Assembly (NCBI GenBank): GCA_034434695.1
Contig: DAOTYY010000116.1
Span: 1 to 55,251, forward strand
Length of the DNA: 55,251 bases
Direction: 5' to 3'
Origin: DYEC01 sp034434695
Lineage (GTDB): Bacteria; Chloroflexota; Anaerolineae; Anaerolineales; Anaerolineaceae
A model generated the notes under the pieces. That model had not been told where the DNA came from. It made no database searches and saw nothing but the letters and a program-made list of their open reading frames with translations. Shown in pieces: positions 7,982 to 15,351 of this stretch. A program made the position numbers and the translations under genes. Every line of letters starts with the position of its first letter. Positions within the stretch are counted from its first letter, which is position 1.

Positions 7982-8728
7982 TTGAAAGTTTATCGTGCTG
8001 AATTGCACGTCCATACCGTCCTTTCGCCTTGTGCGCAGATTGAGATGATCCCCCCTCTGATTGTCTCAACCGCGCTAAAACATAACATCAACCTTATCGC
8101 TATCACTGACCACAATGCCACGGCTAACATTGGTGCTGTGCAAAGAGCAGCGAAAGACACTGGCTTGATTGTGCTGCCCGGTATGGAACTGCAAACCCGT
8201 GAAGAAGTCCACGTCCTATGTCTGTTTGACACACTGGAACAGGCAAAGAAACTGCAAAAAGTTGTCAGTCAGGCACTTCCCCCAATACAAAACCGCCCAG
8301 ATTTTTTTGGCGAGCAATTTGTTGTAGATAAAACAGGCAGATTTATCCGCAGTGAATCACAATTATTATTAACATCGGCAAATTTAAGCCTGCGTCAGGC
8401 ATGGGAGACCGTCTCATCGCTGGGCGGGCTTTTCATCCCGGCTCACGTTAACCGCAAAATGTTTGGTTTAATTCAGGTTCTCGGCTTAATCCCCACAGAA
8501 TTCCCAATTGAAGCCCTAGAGATCTCTCGTCATATCTCCCCTGCTGAAGCGGTTAAGGTGTTCCCTCAACTCGAAGGGTATCCACTTATCCAGAGCGGTG
8601 ATGTTCATGGACTGGATGAATTTATTGGTGTCACCGAGTTTTATATAGAAGCTCCCACGATCGCCGAATTAAAGCAGGCAATCCGCAATCAAAATGGTCG
8701 CTTTATGAAAATTATTACCATAAAATAA
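7982..8728 (+). CDS. PHP-domain phosphoesterase
   Basis: A 248-residue PHP-family metal-dependent phosphoesterase. The first metal motif HVHTVLSPC is near the N-terminus, ITDHNAT provides the second, and later metal ligands lie in PGMELQTREEVHVL, IPAHVN and SGDVHG. The start is a TTG at 7982 (MKVYRAELHVHT) with GGAG seven bases upstream. The family includes nucleases and histidinol phosphatases; the substrate here cannot be predicted. It is the last gene of the DRTGG/CBS/PHP cassette and precedes a promoter and the redox operon. The same neighbour set accompanies bifurcating hydrogenase clusters in other anaerobes. Confidence 0.85.
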   Translation: MKVYRAELHVHTVLSPCAQIEMIPPLIVSTALKHNINLIAITDHNATANIGAVQRAAKDTGLIVLPGMELQTREEVHVLCLFDTLEQAKKLQKVVSQALPPIQNRPDFFGEQFVVDKTGRFIRSESQLLLTSANLSLRQAWETVSSLGGLFIPAHVNRKMFGLIQVLGLIPTEFPIEALEISRHISPAEAVKVFPQLEGYPLIQSGDVHGLDEFIGVTEFYIEAPTIAELKQAIRNQNGRFMKIITIK

Positions 8729-8785
8729 TCGTGATAGTTTTCACAATATGGACAACCCTCTATACTTTTACATGACATTTGATAT

Positions 8786-8815
8786 TTGACCATTTCGCAG
8801 TTTGTTGGTTAAACT
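8786..8815 (+). promoter_or_regulatory. Candidate promoter of the formate dehydrogenase operon
   Basis: TTGACC (8786-8791), an 18-base spacer and TAAACT (8810-8815) lie in the 149-base gap before the NuoE gene. The same TAAACT -10 recurs before sufC and before the kinase at 49864. Transcription would start near 8822. Confidence 0.5.
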
Positions 8816-8877
8816 ACTAAAGACCGAATAAATAAAACCATTATTGTCCAAAATTATTTTGTACGGAGTCTGTCAAA

Positions 8878-9408
8878 ATGGTAACTGCCACAGAAAATGT
8901 CACCGTCAGCAATCCGCTGGCAATAAGTGAGAAAAAACAAATTATTGATCAGATAATTGAGCAAAACGAGCATCTGCCCGGCGGATTAATGGTTATTCTT
9001 AATGAGTTGCAAAGCCAGATTGGTTTTATCTCTGAACCCATGCAACAATATGTGGCGCAGAAGCTAAAAATCCCTGTCAGCATTGTGCATGGTGTGGTGT
9101 CCTTTTACTCCTTCTTCACCACAAGCCCGCGCGGTAAACACACAATCAAGTTTTGCATGGGCACCGCCTGTTATGTGGGTGGTACACCTCAGCTCCTTGA
9201 AAAAGCAAAACAATTACTGGGCATTGAAGCTGGGCAGACCACACCAGATGGCAATATCACCCTTGAACTTTGCCGCTGCGTGGGCGCATGTAGCCAGGCG
9301 CCGGTGGTTGTCGTAGATGACGAAATCGTTGGGCGGGTTCGCCCGAACAAGTTCCCGCAACTTCTTCGCCCGCTCCAGGGTGATGGCAACGTCGAGAAGT
9401 CATCTTGA
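8878..9408 (+). CDS. NuoE/HydC-like [2Fe-2S] subunit (first copy)
   Basis: A 176-residue thioredoxin-fold [2Fe-2S] protein of the NuoE (24 kDa) family. An N-terminal helical part (PGGLMVILNELQSQIGFI) precedes the cluster domain, with ligands in CMGTACYVGG and CRCVGACSQAP, so all four cysteines are present. It should pair with a NuoF-like subunit and take part in electron transfer from or to NAD(H). The start is the ATG at 8878 after GGAG. Its stop overlaps the TTG start of the following HATPase gene. It is about one third longer at the ends than the second NuoE copy at 12244. Confidence 0.92.
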   Translation: MVTATENVTVSNPLAISEKKQIIDQIIEQNEHLPGGLMVILNELQSQIGFISEPMQQYVAQKLKIPVSIVHGVVSFYSFFTTSPRGKHTIKFCMGTACYVGGTPQLLEKAKQLLGIEAGQTTPDGNITLELCRCVGACSQAPVVVVDDEIVGRVRPNKFPQLLRPLQGDGNVEKSS

Positions 9409-9962
9409 GAGAACTGGCTTTACACTTACTGGATATTGCTGAAAACAGCGTCTCGGCTCGAGCCAAAAACATTACGATCGAAGTCATTGAGGATACACGA
9501 ACAGACCGATTGAGAATGAGCGTTATTGATGACGGTTGCGGTATGGATGCCGATACAGTAGCTAAAATTGCGGATCCATTTGTTACCAGTCGCACTACCC
9601 GAAAAGTTGGGTTGGGTATCCCGTTGTTGAAAGCCGCTGCCGAAGCCTGTAATGGGTTTCTTCACATTCAATCCGCGCCCAATCTTGGCACACGAGTAGA
9701 TGTTGAATTTCAACGCAGTCACATTGACCGTATGCCACTCGGTGATCTGGCTGGAACTTTTTTAGGGCTTTTGATTGGCTCTCCAGAGGTTCACTGGATT
9801 TTTCGGTATCGCATAGATGACCGGCAATTTGAATTTGACGATGCTCCTATCAAGCAGGAATTGGAAGGCATTCTATTATCAGAGCCAGAAGTTCTAAAAT
9901 TTCTTCGAAATACTCTGGAATCAGGAATACAAGAAGTACAATCTGCAAGTAGAAGATTATAG
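9405..9962 (+). CDS. GHKL ATPase domain protein within the redox operon
   Basis: A 185-residue protein beginning with a GHKL ATPase domain: N-box LLDIAENSVSARA, G1-box DDGCGMD and G2-box TTRKVGLGIPLLK. The remaining ~60 residues are specific to this gene type. No histidine-phosphotransfer domain is present. Start is a TTG overlapping the NuoE stop (TTGA), consistent with translational coupling. A stand-alone HATPase between NuoE and ferredoxin-like genes is a recurrent but unexplained feature of HydABC-type clusters. It may regulate assembly or activity; this is inference from position only. Confidence 0.8.
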   Translation: MRELALHLLDIAENSVSARAKNITIEVIEDTRTDRLRMSVIDDGCGMDADTVAKIADPFVTSRTTRKVGLGIPLLKAAAEACNGFLHIQSAPNLGTRVDVEFQRSHIDRMPLGDLAGTFLGLLIGSPEVHWIFRYRIDDRQFEFDDAPIKQELEGILLSEPEVLKFLRNTLESGIQEVQSASRRL

Positions 9963-9984
9963 AAATCAGTTAGAGAGGTAAAAA

Positions 9985-10353
9985 ATGGATAAGATCAAAT
10001 CACTAGAAGACTTGAAACGCGTTCGCGAAGAAGCTCTTAAGAAACGCGAAGCAAAAATTGTGACCGGGCAGAAACAAATCATCGTCGGCATGGGAACGGT
10101 TGGCATTGCAGCCGGCGCCCGCGAGACCCTTAAAGCTATTTTGGATTTCATTGAAAAGGAAAATCTGTCCAATATTGTCGTCCGGCAAACCGGAAACATT
10201 GGCTTAGATTCCTGGGAGCCAATTGTCCAGGTGATCATTGGTGATGAACCGCCGGTAACTTATGGTAAAGTCACACCCGATGTGGCTTGCCGGATCATGA
10301 AAGAGCATGTTATGAATCACACTGTAGTTAAAGAATACAAGATCGAGACATAA
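9985..10353 (+). CDS. Thioredoxin-fold ferredoxin-like protein without cluster cysteines
   Basis: A 122-residue protein of the (2Fe-2S) ferredoxin-like family found in HydB/NuoF clusters. After a charged N-terminal helix comes VGMGTVGIAAGARE, and later QTGNIGLDSWEP and VTYGKVTPDVACRIMKEH. Family members I know read GTCGIAAGAR and TGCxGxC at these positions. Here Val, Asn and Asp replace the cysteines, and the only Cys (in DVACRIM) is not at a ligand position. The protein therefore probably binds no [2Fe-2S] cluster and may be structural. The frame is intact, the start has a good AGAGAGGT site, and codon use matches the neighbours, so it is not a decaying gene. Confidence 0.85.
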   Translation: MDKIKSLEDLKRVREEALKKREAKIVTGQKQIIVGMGTVGIAAGARETLKAILDFIEKENLSNIVVRQTGNIGLDSWEPIVQVIIGDEPPVTYGKVTPDVACRIMKEHVMNHTVVKEYKIET

Positions 10354-10415
10354 CAGGCTAATCTGTTCATGGAGAACTTTTAGTAAACAGATTGTGTCTG
10401 TGAGAAAGGTGAAAT

Positions 10416-12200
10416 ATGGCATTCTATCGTTCTCATGTATTGGTATCCGTTGATCCAGGTTGTTTGGCAAAAGGAGCTCTGGAAGTAATAGATGCTCTGA
10501 ACGATGAACTGGTCGCCCAAGGGCTGGTGGATGAAGTGCAGGTACTAGAAACTTCCCGCATTGGCGACCCTGCCCAGTACGGTCCGGATATGATGGTTTA
10601 TCCTGAGGGTGTTCATTATGCCAATCTCAGCGTGGATGATATTCCCTATTTGGTGGAAGAACACTTCCTGAAAGGGCGCATTGTCGAGAAGTTCCGAGCC
10701 AAAGAAATCACTGTAGCTGATGAGGAACTAGGCCCGCCCAAACCAAAAGAGGTTCGCATTGTCCTACGCAATTGTGGCAAGATTGACCCAAACAATATCG
10801 AGGACTATATTGCTGAAGGCGGTTATATGGCACTCGCCAAAGTCCTGAGCGAAATGACACCGGAAGAAGTCATTGACACTGTTTTGCGCTCAGGTCTGGC
10901 AGGACGTGGCGGCGCTGGCTTTCCTACTGGTAAGAAATGGCAGTTCGCACGAAACAGCAGTGATCCGGTGAAATACATTATTTGCAACGCGGATGAAGGT
11001 GACCCTGGCGCTTTCATGAATCGCCGGGTTCTCGAAAGTGACCCTCACTCTGTTATTGAAGGTATGATTATCGCCGCATACGCAATTGGTGCACACCAAG
11101 GCTATATCTACTGTCGCGCAGAATACCCTCTGGCAGTTAAGACATTGAACATTGGCATTCAGCAAGCTCGTGAGTTTGGTTTGTTGGGCGAAAACATATT
11201 GGGAAGTGGCTTTTCTTTCGATCTGGAAGTACGCCAAGGGGCTGGGGCATTTGTTTGTGGTGAGGAGACTGCTTTGATGGCTTCTATTGAAGGTCGCCGC
11301 GGTGAACCTCGTCCTCGCCCACCCTTCCCAGCCGTAAAGGGCTTGTTTGGAAAACCCACTAATATCAACAATGTTGAAACCTATGCTGTGGTGCCACAAA
11401 TCATTGTCAATGGAGCTGAATGGTATGCCAGCATGGGTACCGAAAACAGCAAAGGCACCAAGACATTTGCCCTAGCAGGGGATGTTAAACATACTGGGCT
11501 GATTGAAGTACCCTTTGGTATCACACTGCGCGAAATCGTTTATGACGTCGGCGGCGGCATCAAGGACGACAAGAAATTTAAAGCGATCCAGACTGGCGGA
11601 CCTATGGGGGGGTGTATCCCTGAACAATACCTTGATTTGCCCGTGGATTACAAGTCGCTTGCTTCAGTTGGATCGATCATGGGCTCGGGCGGCATGATTG
11701 TAATGGATGAAGATACTTGCATGGTAGACATTGCTCGCTTTTTCATGGAGTTCACTCAGGATGAAAGTTGCGGCAAATGCGTTCCCTGCAGGGTTGGCAC
11801 CCGCCGCATTTTGGAAATCCTTACTCGCATATGTGAAGGTAAGGGACGAGATGGCGATATTGAGACTCTTGAGGAGTTGTGCCGGGAAATTAGCTCTACC
11901 AGCCTGTGTGGTCTTGGGCAGGGTGCACCGAATCCAGTAGCAAGCACGCTCAAATACTTCCGCCATGAATACGAAGCTCACATTTACGAAAAACGCTGTC
12001 CAGCTAAAGTTTGTCGCGCATTGATTACTTATGAAATCATTGATGGTGTCTGCACTGGCTGCACTGTTTGCGCTCGTAACTGCCCGGTTAATGCAATCAG
12101 CGGCGAACGGCGTCAGACACATTATATTGATCCTGACATCTGCATCCGCTGTGGTATCTGTATGCAGGTTTGTAATTTCAACGCAATTCGGATTAACTAG
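10416..12200 (+). CDS. NuoF/HydB-like NADH-binding subunit with C-terminal 2x[4Fe-4S]
   Basis: A 594-residue flavin- and NADH-binding subunit. In order: an N-terminal thioredoxin-fold domain (1-~110), a NuoF core (~115-520) with the FMN/NADH glycine loop GRGGAGFPTGKKW, NADEGDPG and the N3-type cluster motif ESCGKCVPCRVGT plus SLCGLGQ, and a C-terminal double ferredoxin (CTGCTVCARNCP, CIRCGICMQVC). This is the layout of HydB from trimeric bifurcating hydrogenases. The N-terminal domain keeps one cysteine (VDPGC), but TSRIGDP replaces the expected TGCxGxC, so that cluster is probably lost. Expected reaction: electron exchange between NAD(H) and formate dehydrogenase or ferredoxin. Confidence 0.93.
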   Translation: MAFYRSHVLVSVDPGCLAKGALEVIDALNDELVAQGLVDEVQVLETSRIGDPAQYGPDMMVYPEGVHYANLSVDDIPYLVEEHFLKGRIVEKFRAKEITVADEELGPPKPKEVRIVLRNCGKIDPNNIEDYIAEGGYMALAKVLSEMTPEEVIDTVLRSGLAGRGGAGFPTGKKWQFARNSSDPVKYIICNADEGDPGAFMNRRVLESDPHSVIEGMIIAAYAIGAHQGYIYCRAEYPLAVKTLNIGIQQAREFGLLGENILGSGFSFDLEVRQGAGAFVCGEETALMASIEGRRGEPRPRPPFPAVKGLFGKPTNINNVETYAVVPQIIVNGAEWYASMGTENSKGTKTFALAGDVKHTGLIEVPFGITLREIVYDVGGGIKDDKKFKAIQTGGPMGGCIPEQYLDLPVDYKSLASVGSIMGSGGMIVMDEDTCMVDIARFFMEFTQDESCGKCVPCRVGTRRILEILTRICEGKGRDGDIETLEELCREISSTSLCGLGQGAPNPVASTLKYFRHEYEAHIYEKRCPAKVCRALITYEIIDGVCTGCTVCARNCPVNAISGERRQTHYIDPDICIRCGICMQVCNFNAIRIN

Positions 12201-12243
12201 AACTTGTGGGGTGCTGGAAAAACACCACGCTTGGAGGAGGAGC

Positions 12244-12723
12244 ATGACAACTGAAACGCAAAATAAACAGGCAATAATGAATGCCGTTGAAGCAGCAATA
12301 AAGGAACACGGCACTAGCCGGGAAGAACTTATTCCGATACTGAATGACATCAACCGCAAGATCGGTTATCTTCCTCAGGAAGCTCTGGAAGAAGTGAGCC
12401 GGCGCCTGCGTTTGGCAAAAAGCCAGGTATTTGCAGTTACCACATTTTATCGCATGTTATCTACTAAGCCGCGCGGACGCCATGTGATCCAGTTCTGCGA
12501 AAGCGCACCGTGCCATGTTGTAGGAGGGCGCGAAGTCTGGGAAACACTGCAAGACATTCTCAAAATCGGTGAAGATGAGACCACGCCGGATGGTAAATGG
12601 TCATTGATAACCACCAGCTGTCTAGGCATCTGCGGTGTTGGTCCAGTCATCGTAATTGACGATGATATTTATGGGAATGTCACTCCAGAACAAATACCTG
12701 ATATTCTAGCCCGCTATAGTTAG
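12244..12723 (+). CDS. NuoE/HydC-like [2Fe-2S] subunit (second copy)
   Basis: A 159-residue NuoE-family protein with all four ligands, in CESAPCHVVGG and CLGICGVGP. It is the partner of the NuoF-like gene that follows 13 bases later. The frame is open far upstream, but the ATG at 12244 directly follows a GGAGGAGGAG ribosome binding site and starts the NuoE homology (MTTETQNKQ). The first NuoE copy (8878) differs in sequence, so this is an old duplication or a recruited second module, not a recent repeat. Confidence 0.92.
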   Translation: MTTETQNKQAIMNAVEAAIKEHGTSREELIPILNDINRKIGYLPQEALEEVSRRLRLAKSQVFAVTTFYRMLSTKPRGRHVIQFCESAPCHVVGGREVWETLQDILKIGEDETTPDGKWSLITTSCLGICGVGPVIVIDDDIYGNVTPEQIPDILARYS

Positions 12724-12736
12724 TAATGAGGTGATT

Positions 12737-14377
12737 ATGAAAACCTATCGTTCAATGGTGCTGGTTTCAAGCGACCCCGAAAGCATAGAACGCGGGGCGC
12801 AACAAGTTTTTGAACGTTTACAAGAGGAAATAAAAGCGTTTGGCTTGGAGGATGAAGTCTCCTTATCAATGGTAGGTGATGTCGGCAGGCATGACGCCAT
12901 TCCTATAGTTATTGTTTATCCCGAAGCAACGATCTACGGGCCGGTTCGACCAGAAGATGTCCACTTTCTTGTAGAAGAACACCTGTACAAAGGGCGAGTT
13001 GCCGCTGGTTTACAAGCTCCTGCGCGCGAGTTGAGCGGTCGTATTGCCTGGCTCTCTGCTCGTAAGGGTACACTCCCCGCTGAGAAGCGCATCGTTCTTG
13101 AGCGGGCTGGCATTATTGACCCCAACAGTATTGAAGACTATATCCTGCACGATGGGTACGCTGCCCTTGGCAAAGTGCTAACTGAAATGACACCCGCCCA
13201 GGTAATTGAAGAGATCACCAGATCCGGCTTACGCGGGCGTGGTGGCGCTGGCTTCCCAACCGGCTTGAAGTGGAGCTTCGTCTCAAAAGCGCAAGGAGAT
13301 AATAAATATGTGGTTTGCAACGCAGACGAAAGCGAGCCGGGAACATTCAAAGATCGGGTAATCATTGAAGGCGACCCGCATTCAATTCTGGAAGCCATGA
13401 CCATCGCTGGTTATGCTGTAGGCGCCAGGGAAGGATATATATATGTGCGAGGCGAGTACTTGCTAGCACAAAACCGTTTGCTTCAGGCTATTCGTCAGGC
13501 TGAAGAAATGGGGATGCTTGGCGACCACATTTTCGGTACCAATTTCAGTTTTCACATTCATATTCACAGCGGCGCTGGAGCTTATATCTGCGGTGAAGAA
13601 ACAGCTCTCATCGAATCTATTGAGGGCAAGCGGGGCGAACCGCGTTCACGCCCACCATATCCGACAACGCATGGTTTGTGGGGCAAACCCACGCTTGTCA
13701 ACAATGTTGAAACTCTGGCAAACATCCCGGCGATTATCCGAAATGGTGCAGCCTGGTATCGTAGCATTGGAACGCCAAGTAGTCCAGGTACCAAAGTGTA
13801 CACCATATTGGGACATGTAAACACTACAGGGTTGATTGAAGTCCCGATGGGTATTACGCTACGCGAAGTGATTGCCATCTACGGCAAAGGAATGAAAAAT
13901 GGCTCTGCCTTCAAGCTGGCACAGACGGGCGGTTCGAGTGGCTCGGTCATTCCTGCCAGTTTACAAGATACCCCAATGGACTTTGACGCCTACGCTAAAG
14001 CAGGCGTTTCACTTGGCTCCGGCGCGTTATTGATCTGTAACGAAGACACCTGTGTTGTAGATCTGGCAAAAGTGTTAATGAATTTCTTCCGTAGGGAAAG
14101 TTGTGGAAAATGCAACCCCTGCCGCATTGGCACCCAACGCTCTTATGAAATACTGGACAATATATCGAGAGGAAATGGCACGCTGGCTGATTTGGACATA
14201 CTGCTAGAACTTGCTGACAACATGAATCAGCTCTCCAACTGCGGTCTTGGCCAGACGGCGGGAACTCCTGTCCGTGATGTCCTCAAGTATTTCCGCGCCG
14301 AGGTCGAAGCGCATATCCGTTTGAAAGTTTGCCCGACAGGAGTTTGTCCAGTTGGCAAACTGGTTTCTGTAAGCTAA
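12737..14377 (+). CDS. NuoF-like NADH-binding subunit without C-terminal ferredoxin
   Basis: A 546-residue NuoF-family protein. It has the FMN/NADH loop GRGGAGFPTGLKWSF, the acidic NADESEPG and the [4Fe-4S] ligands ESCGKCNPCRIGT and NCGLGQ. Unlike the copy at 10416 it ends at PVGKLV without the double ferredoxin. Its N-terminal thioredoxin-fold domain (VSSDPESIERGA, MVGDVGRHDA) has no cysteine at any ligand position. The ATG at 12737 is preferred over a GTG two codons earlier that overlaps the GAGGTG site. With the preceding NuoE it forms a second complete NADH-dehydrogenase-like pair in one operon. Confidence 0.92.
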   Translation: MKTYRSMVLVSSDPESIERGAQQVFERLQEEIKAFGLEDEVSLSMVGDVGRHDAIPIVIVYPEATIYGPVRPEDVHFLVEEHLYKGRVAAGLQAPARELSGRIAWLSARKGTLPAEKRIVLERAGIIDPNSIEDYILHDGYAALGKVLTEMTPAQVIEEITRSGLRGRGGAGFPTGLKWSFVSKAQGDNKYVVCNADESEPGTFKDRVIIEGDPHSILEAMTIAGYAVGAREGYIYVRGEYLLAQNRLLQAIRQAEEMGMLGDHIFGTNFSFHIHIHSGAGAYICGEETALIESIEGKRGEPRSRPPYPTTHGLWGKPTLVNNVETLANIPAIIRNGAAWYRSIGTPSSPGTKVYTILGHVNTTGLIEVPMGITLREVIAIYGKGMKNGSAFKLAQTGGSSGSVIPASLQDTPMDFDAYAKAGVSLGSGALLICNEDTCVVDLAKVLMNFFRRESCGKCNPCRIGTQRSYEILDNISRGNGTLADLDILLELADNMNQLSNCGLGQTAGTPVRDVLKYFRAEVEAHIRLKVCPTGVCPVGKLVSVS

Positions 14378-14403
14378 CAAGGAAGATAGAGGTAGTAAAT
14401 AAC

Positions 14404-15348
14404 ATGGCAAATAATGAATTCAGTATAGACGCCCTTGTGCCGGCTGAAATGGCACGGAAAGCGGAAACAATTGGCACGAAAAAAGCCGGTATGGAGTTTT
14501 GGGAAATGTTTGCTCTGGCGGTTCTGGCTGGTGCATTCATCGCCCTAGGGGCGATTTTCTCAACCACCGTCAGCGCCGGCAGCATTGCCATAAAAACTGC
14601 CGAAGGTACGCCAGCTTTTTCAAGCGGCTTGCCCTATGGTGTTGTACGCTTGCTGGCTGGCTTGAGCTTTTCACTGGGACTTATTCTTGTAATCGTGGGT
14701 GGTGCCGAGCTATTCACAGGAAACAACCTGATCATTATGGCTTTCACCAGTGGAAAAGTCACCTTTAAGCAACTTATACGAAACTGGATAATCGTGTATG
14801 TAGGAAATTTTGTTGGTTCAATTGCCACTGCCGTACTGATGTTCCTCACAAAACAATATATGTTCGGTAATGGTACCATTGGGCTAAATGTCTTGAATAT
14901 CGGGGAAGCAAAAACCAGTCTGGAGTTCGGGCAAGCTATTGCTCTGGGAATCATGTGTAATGCACTGGTCTGTCTGGCAGTATGGTTATGTTTCAGCGCC
15001 CGCTCAACCATAGACAAAATTCTTTCCATTATCTTCCCCATCACCGCCTTTGTTGCCGCCGGCTTTGAACACAGCATCGCCAACATGTACTTTATTCCAA
15101 TAGCCATCTTTATTAAGAACTGGGGGGACCCAGCTCTATTTGAACTAATCAAGAAATCCCCAGTAGATTTCCCTCACCTGACCTGGGGTAACTTCTTTAT
15201 TGGCAATTTGCTCCCGGTCACTATCGGCAACATTATTGGTGGAGCGTTTATGGTTGGACTGGTATATTGGTTTATCTATCTGCGAAATGTTGAAAAACCA
15301 ACTCCAACGAATCGCGAGAGCCGGAAATGGACCGAGCAAGGAGAGTAA
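14404..15348 (+). CDS. Formate/nitrite transporter family channel (FocA-like)
   Basis: A 314-residue inner-membrane protein of the FNT family with six predicted helices (first: FALAVLAGAFIALGAIF). Family signatures include GGAELFTGNN, VYVGNFVGS and GFEHSIANMYF, which carries the conserved pore histidine. FNT channels are pentameric and pass formate, nitrite or hydrosulfide. Its place between NADH-linked subunits and formate dehydrogenase makes formate the likely substrate, either taken up or exported. The ATG at 14404 follows GGAAGATAGAGG. The dehydrogenase gene starts four bases after its stop. Confidence 0.93.
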   Translation: MANNEFSIDALVPAEMARKAETIGTKKAGMEFWEMFALAVLAGAFIALGAIFSTTVSAGSIAIKTAEGTPAFSSGLPYGVVRLLAGLSFSLGLILVIVGGAELFTGNNLIIMAFTSGKVTFKQLIRNWIIVYVGNFVGSIATAVLMFLTKQYMFGNGTIGLNVLNIGEAKTSLEFGQAIALGIMCNALVCLAVWLCFSARSTIDKILSIIFPITAFVAAGFEHSIANMYFIPIAIFIKNWGDPALFELIKKSPVDFPHLTWGNFFIGNLLPVTIGNIIGGAFMVGLVYWFIYLRNVEKPTPTNRESRKWTEQGE

Positions 15349-15351
15349 AAA

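Noticed and set aside
9985..10353. Decaying pseudogene because cluster cysteines are missing
   Set aside because: Frame, length, start site and surrounding conserved residues are intact, and the same loss occurs in two neighbouring subunits, so it looks like a functional variant.
11664..12359. 231-codon open frame on the minus strand across the NuoF C-terminus
   Set aside because: It is the reverse shadow of conserved ferredoxin and NuoE coding sequence and shows no recognisable domain or ribosome binding site.
14634..15152. 172-codon minus-strand frame inside the FocA gene
   Set aside because: Antisense shadow of membrane helices; no family resemblance.
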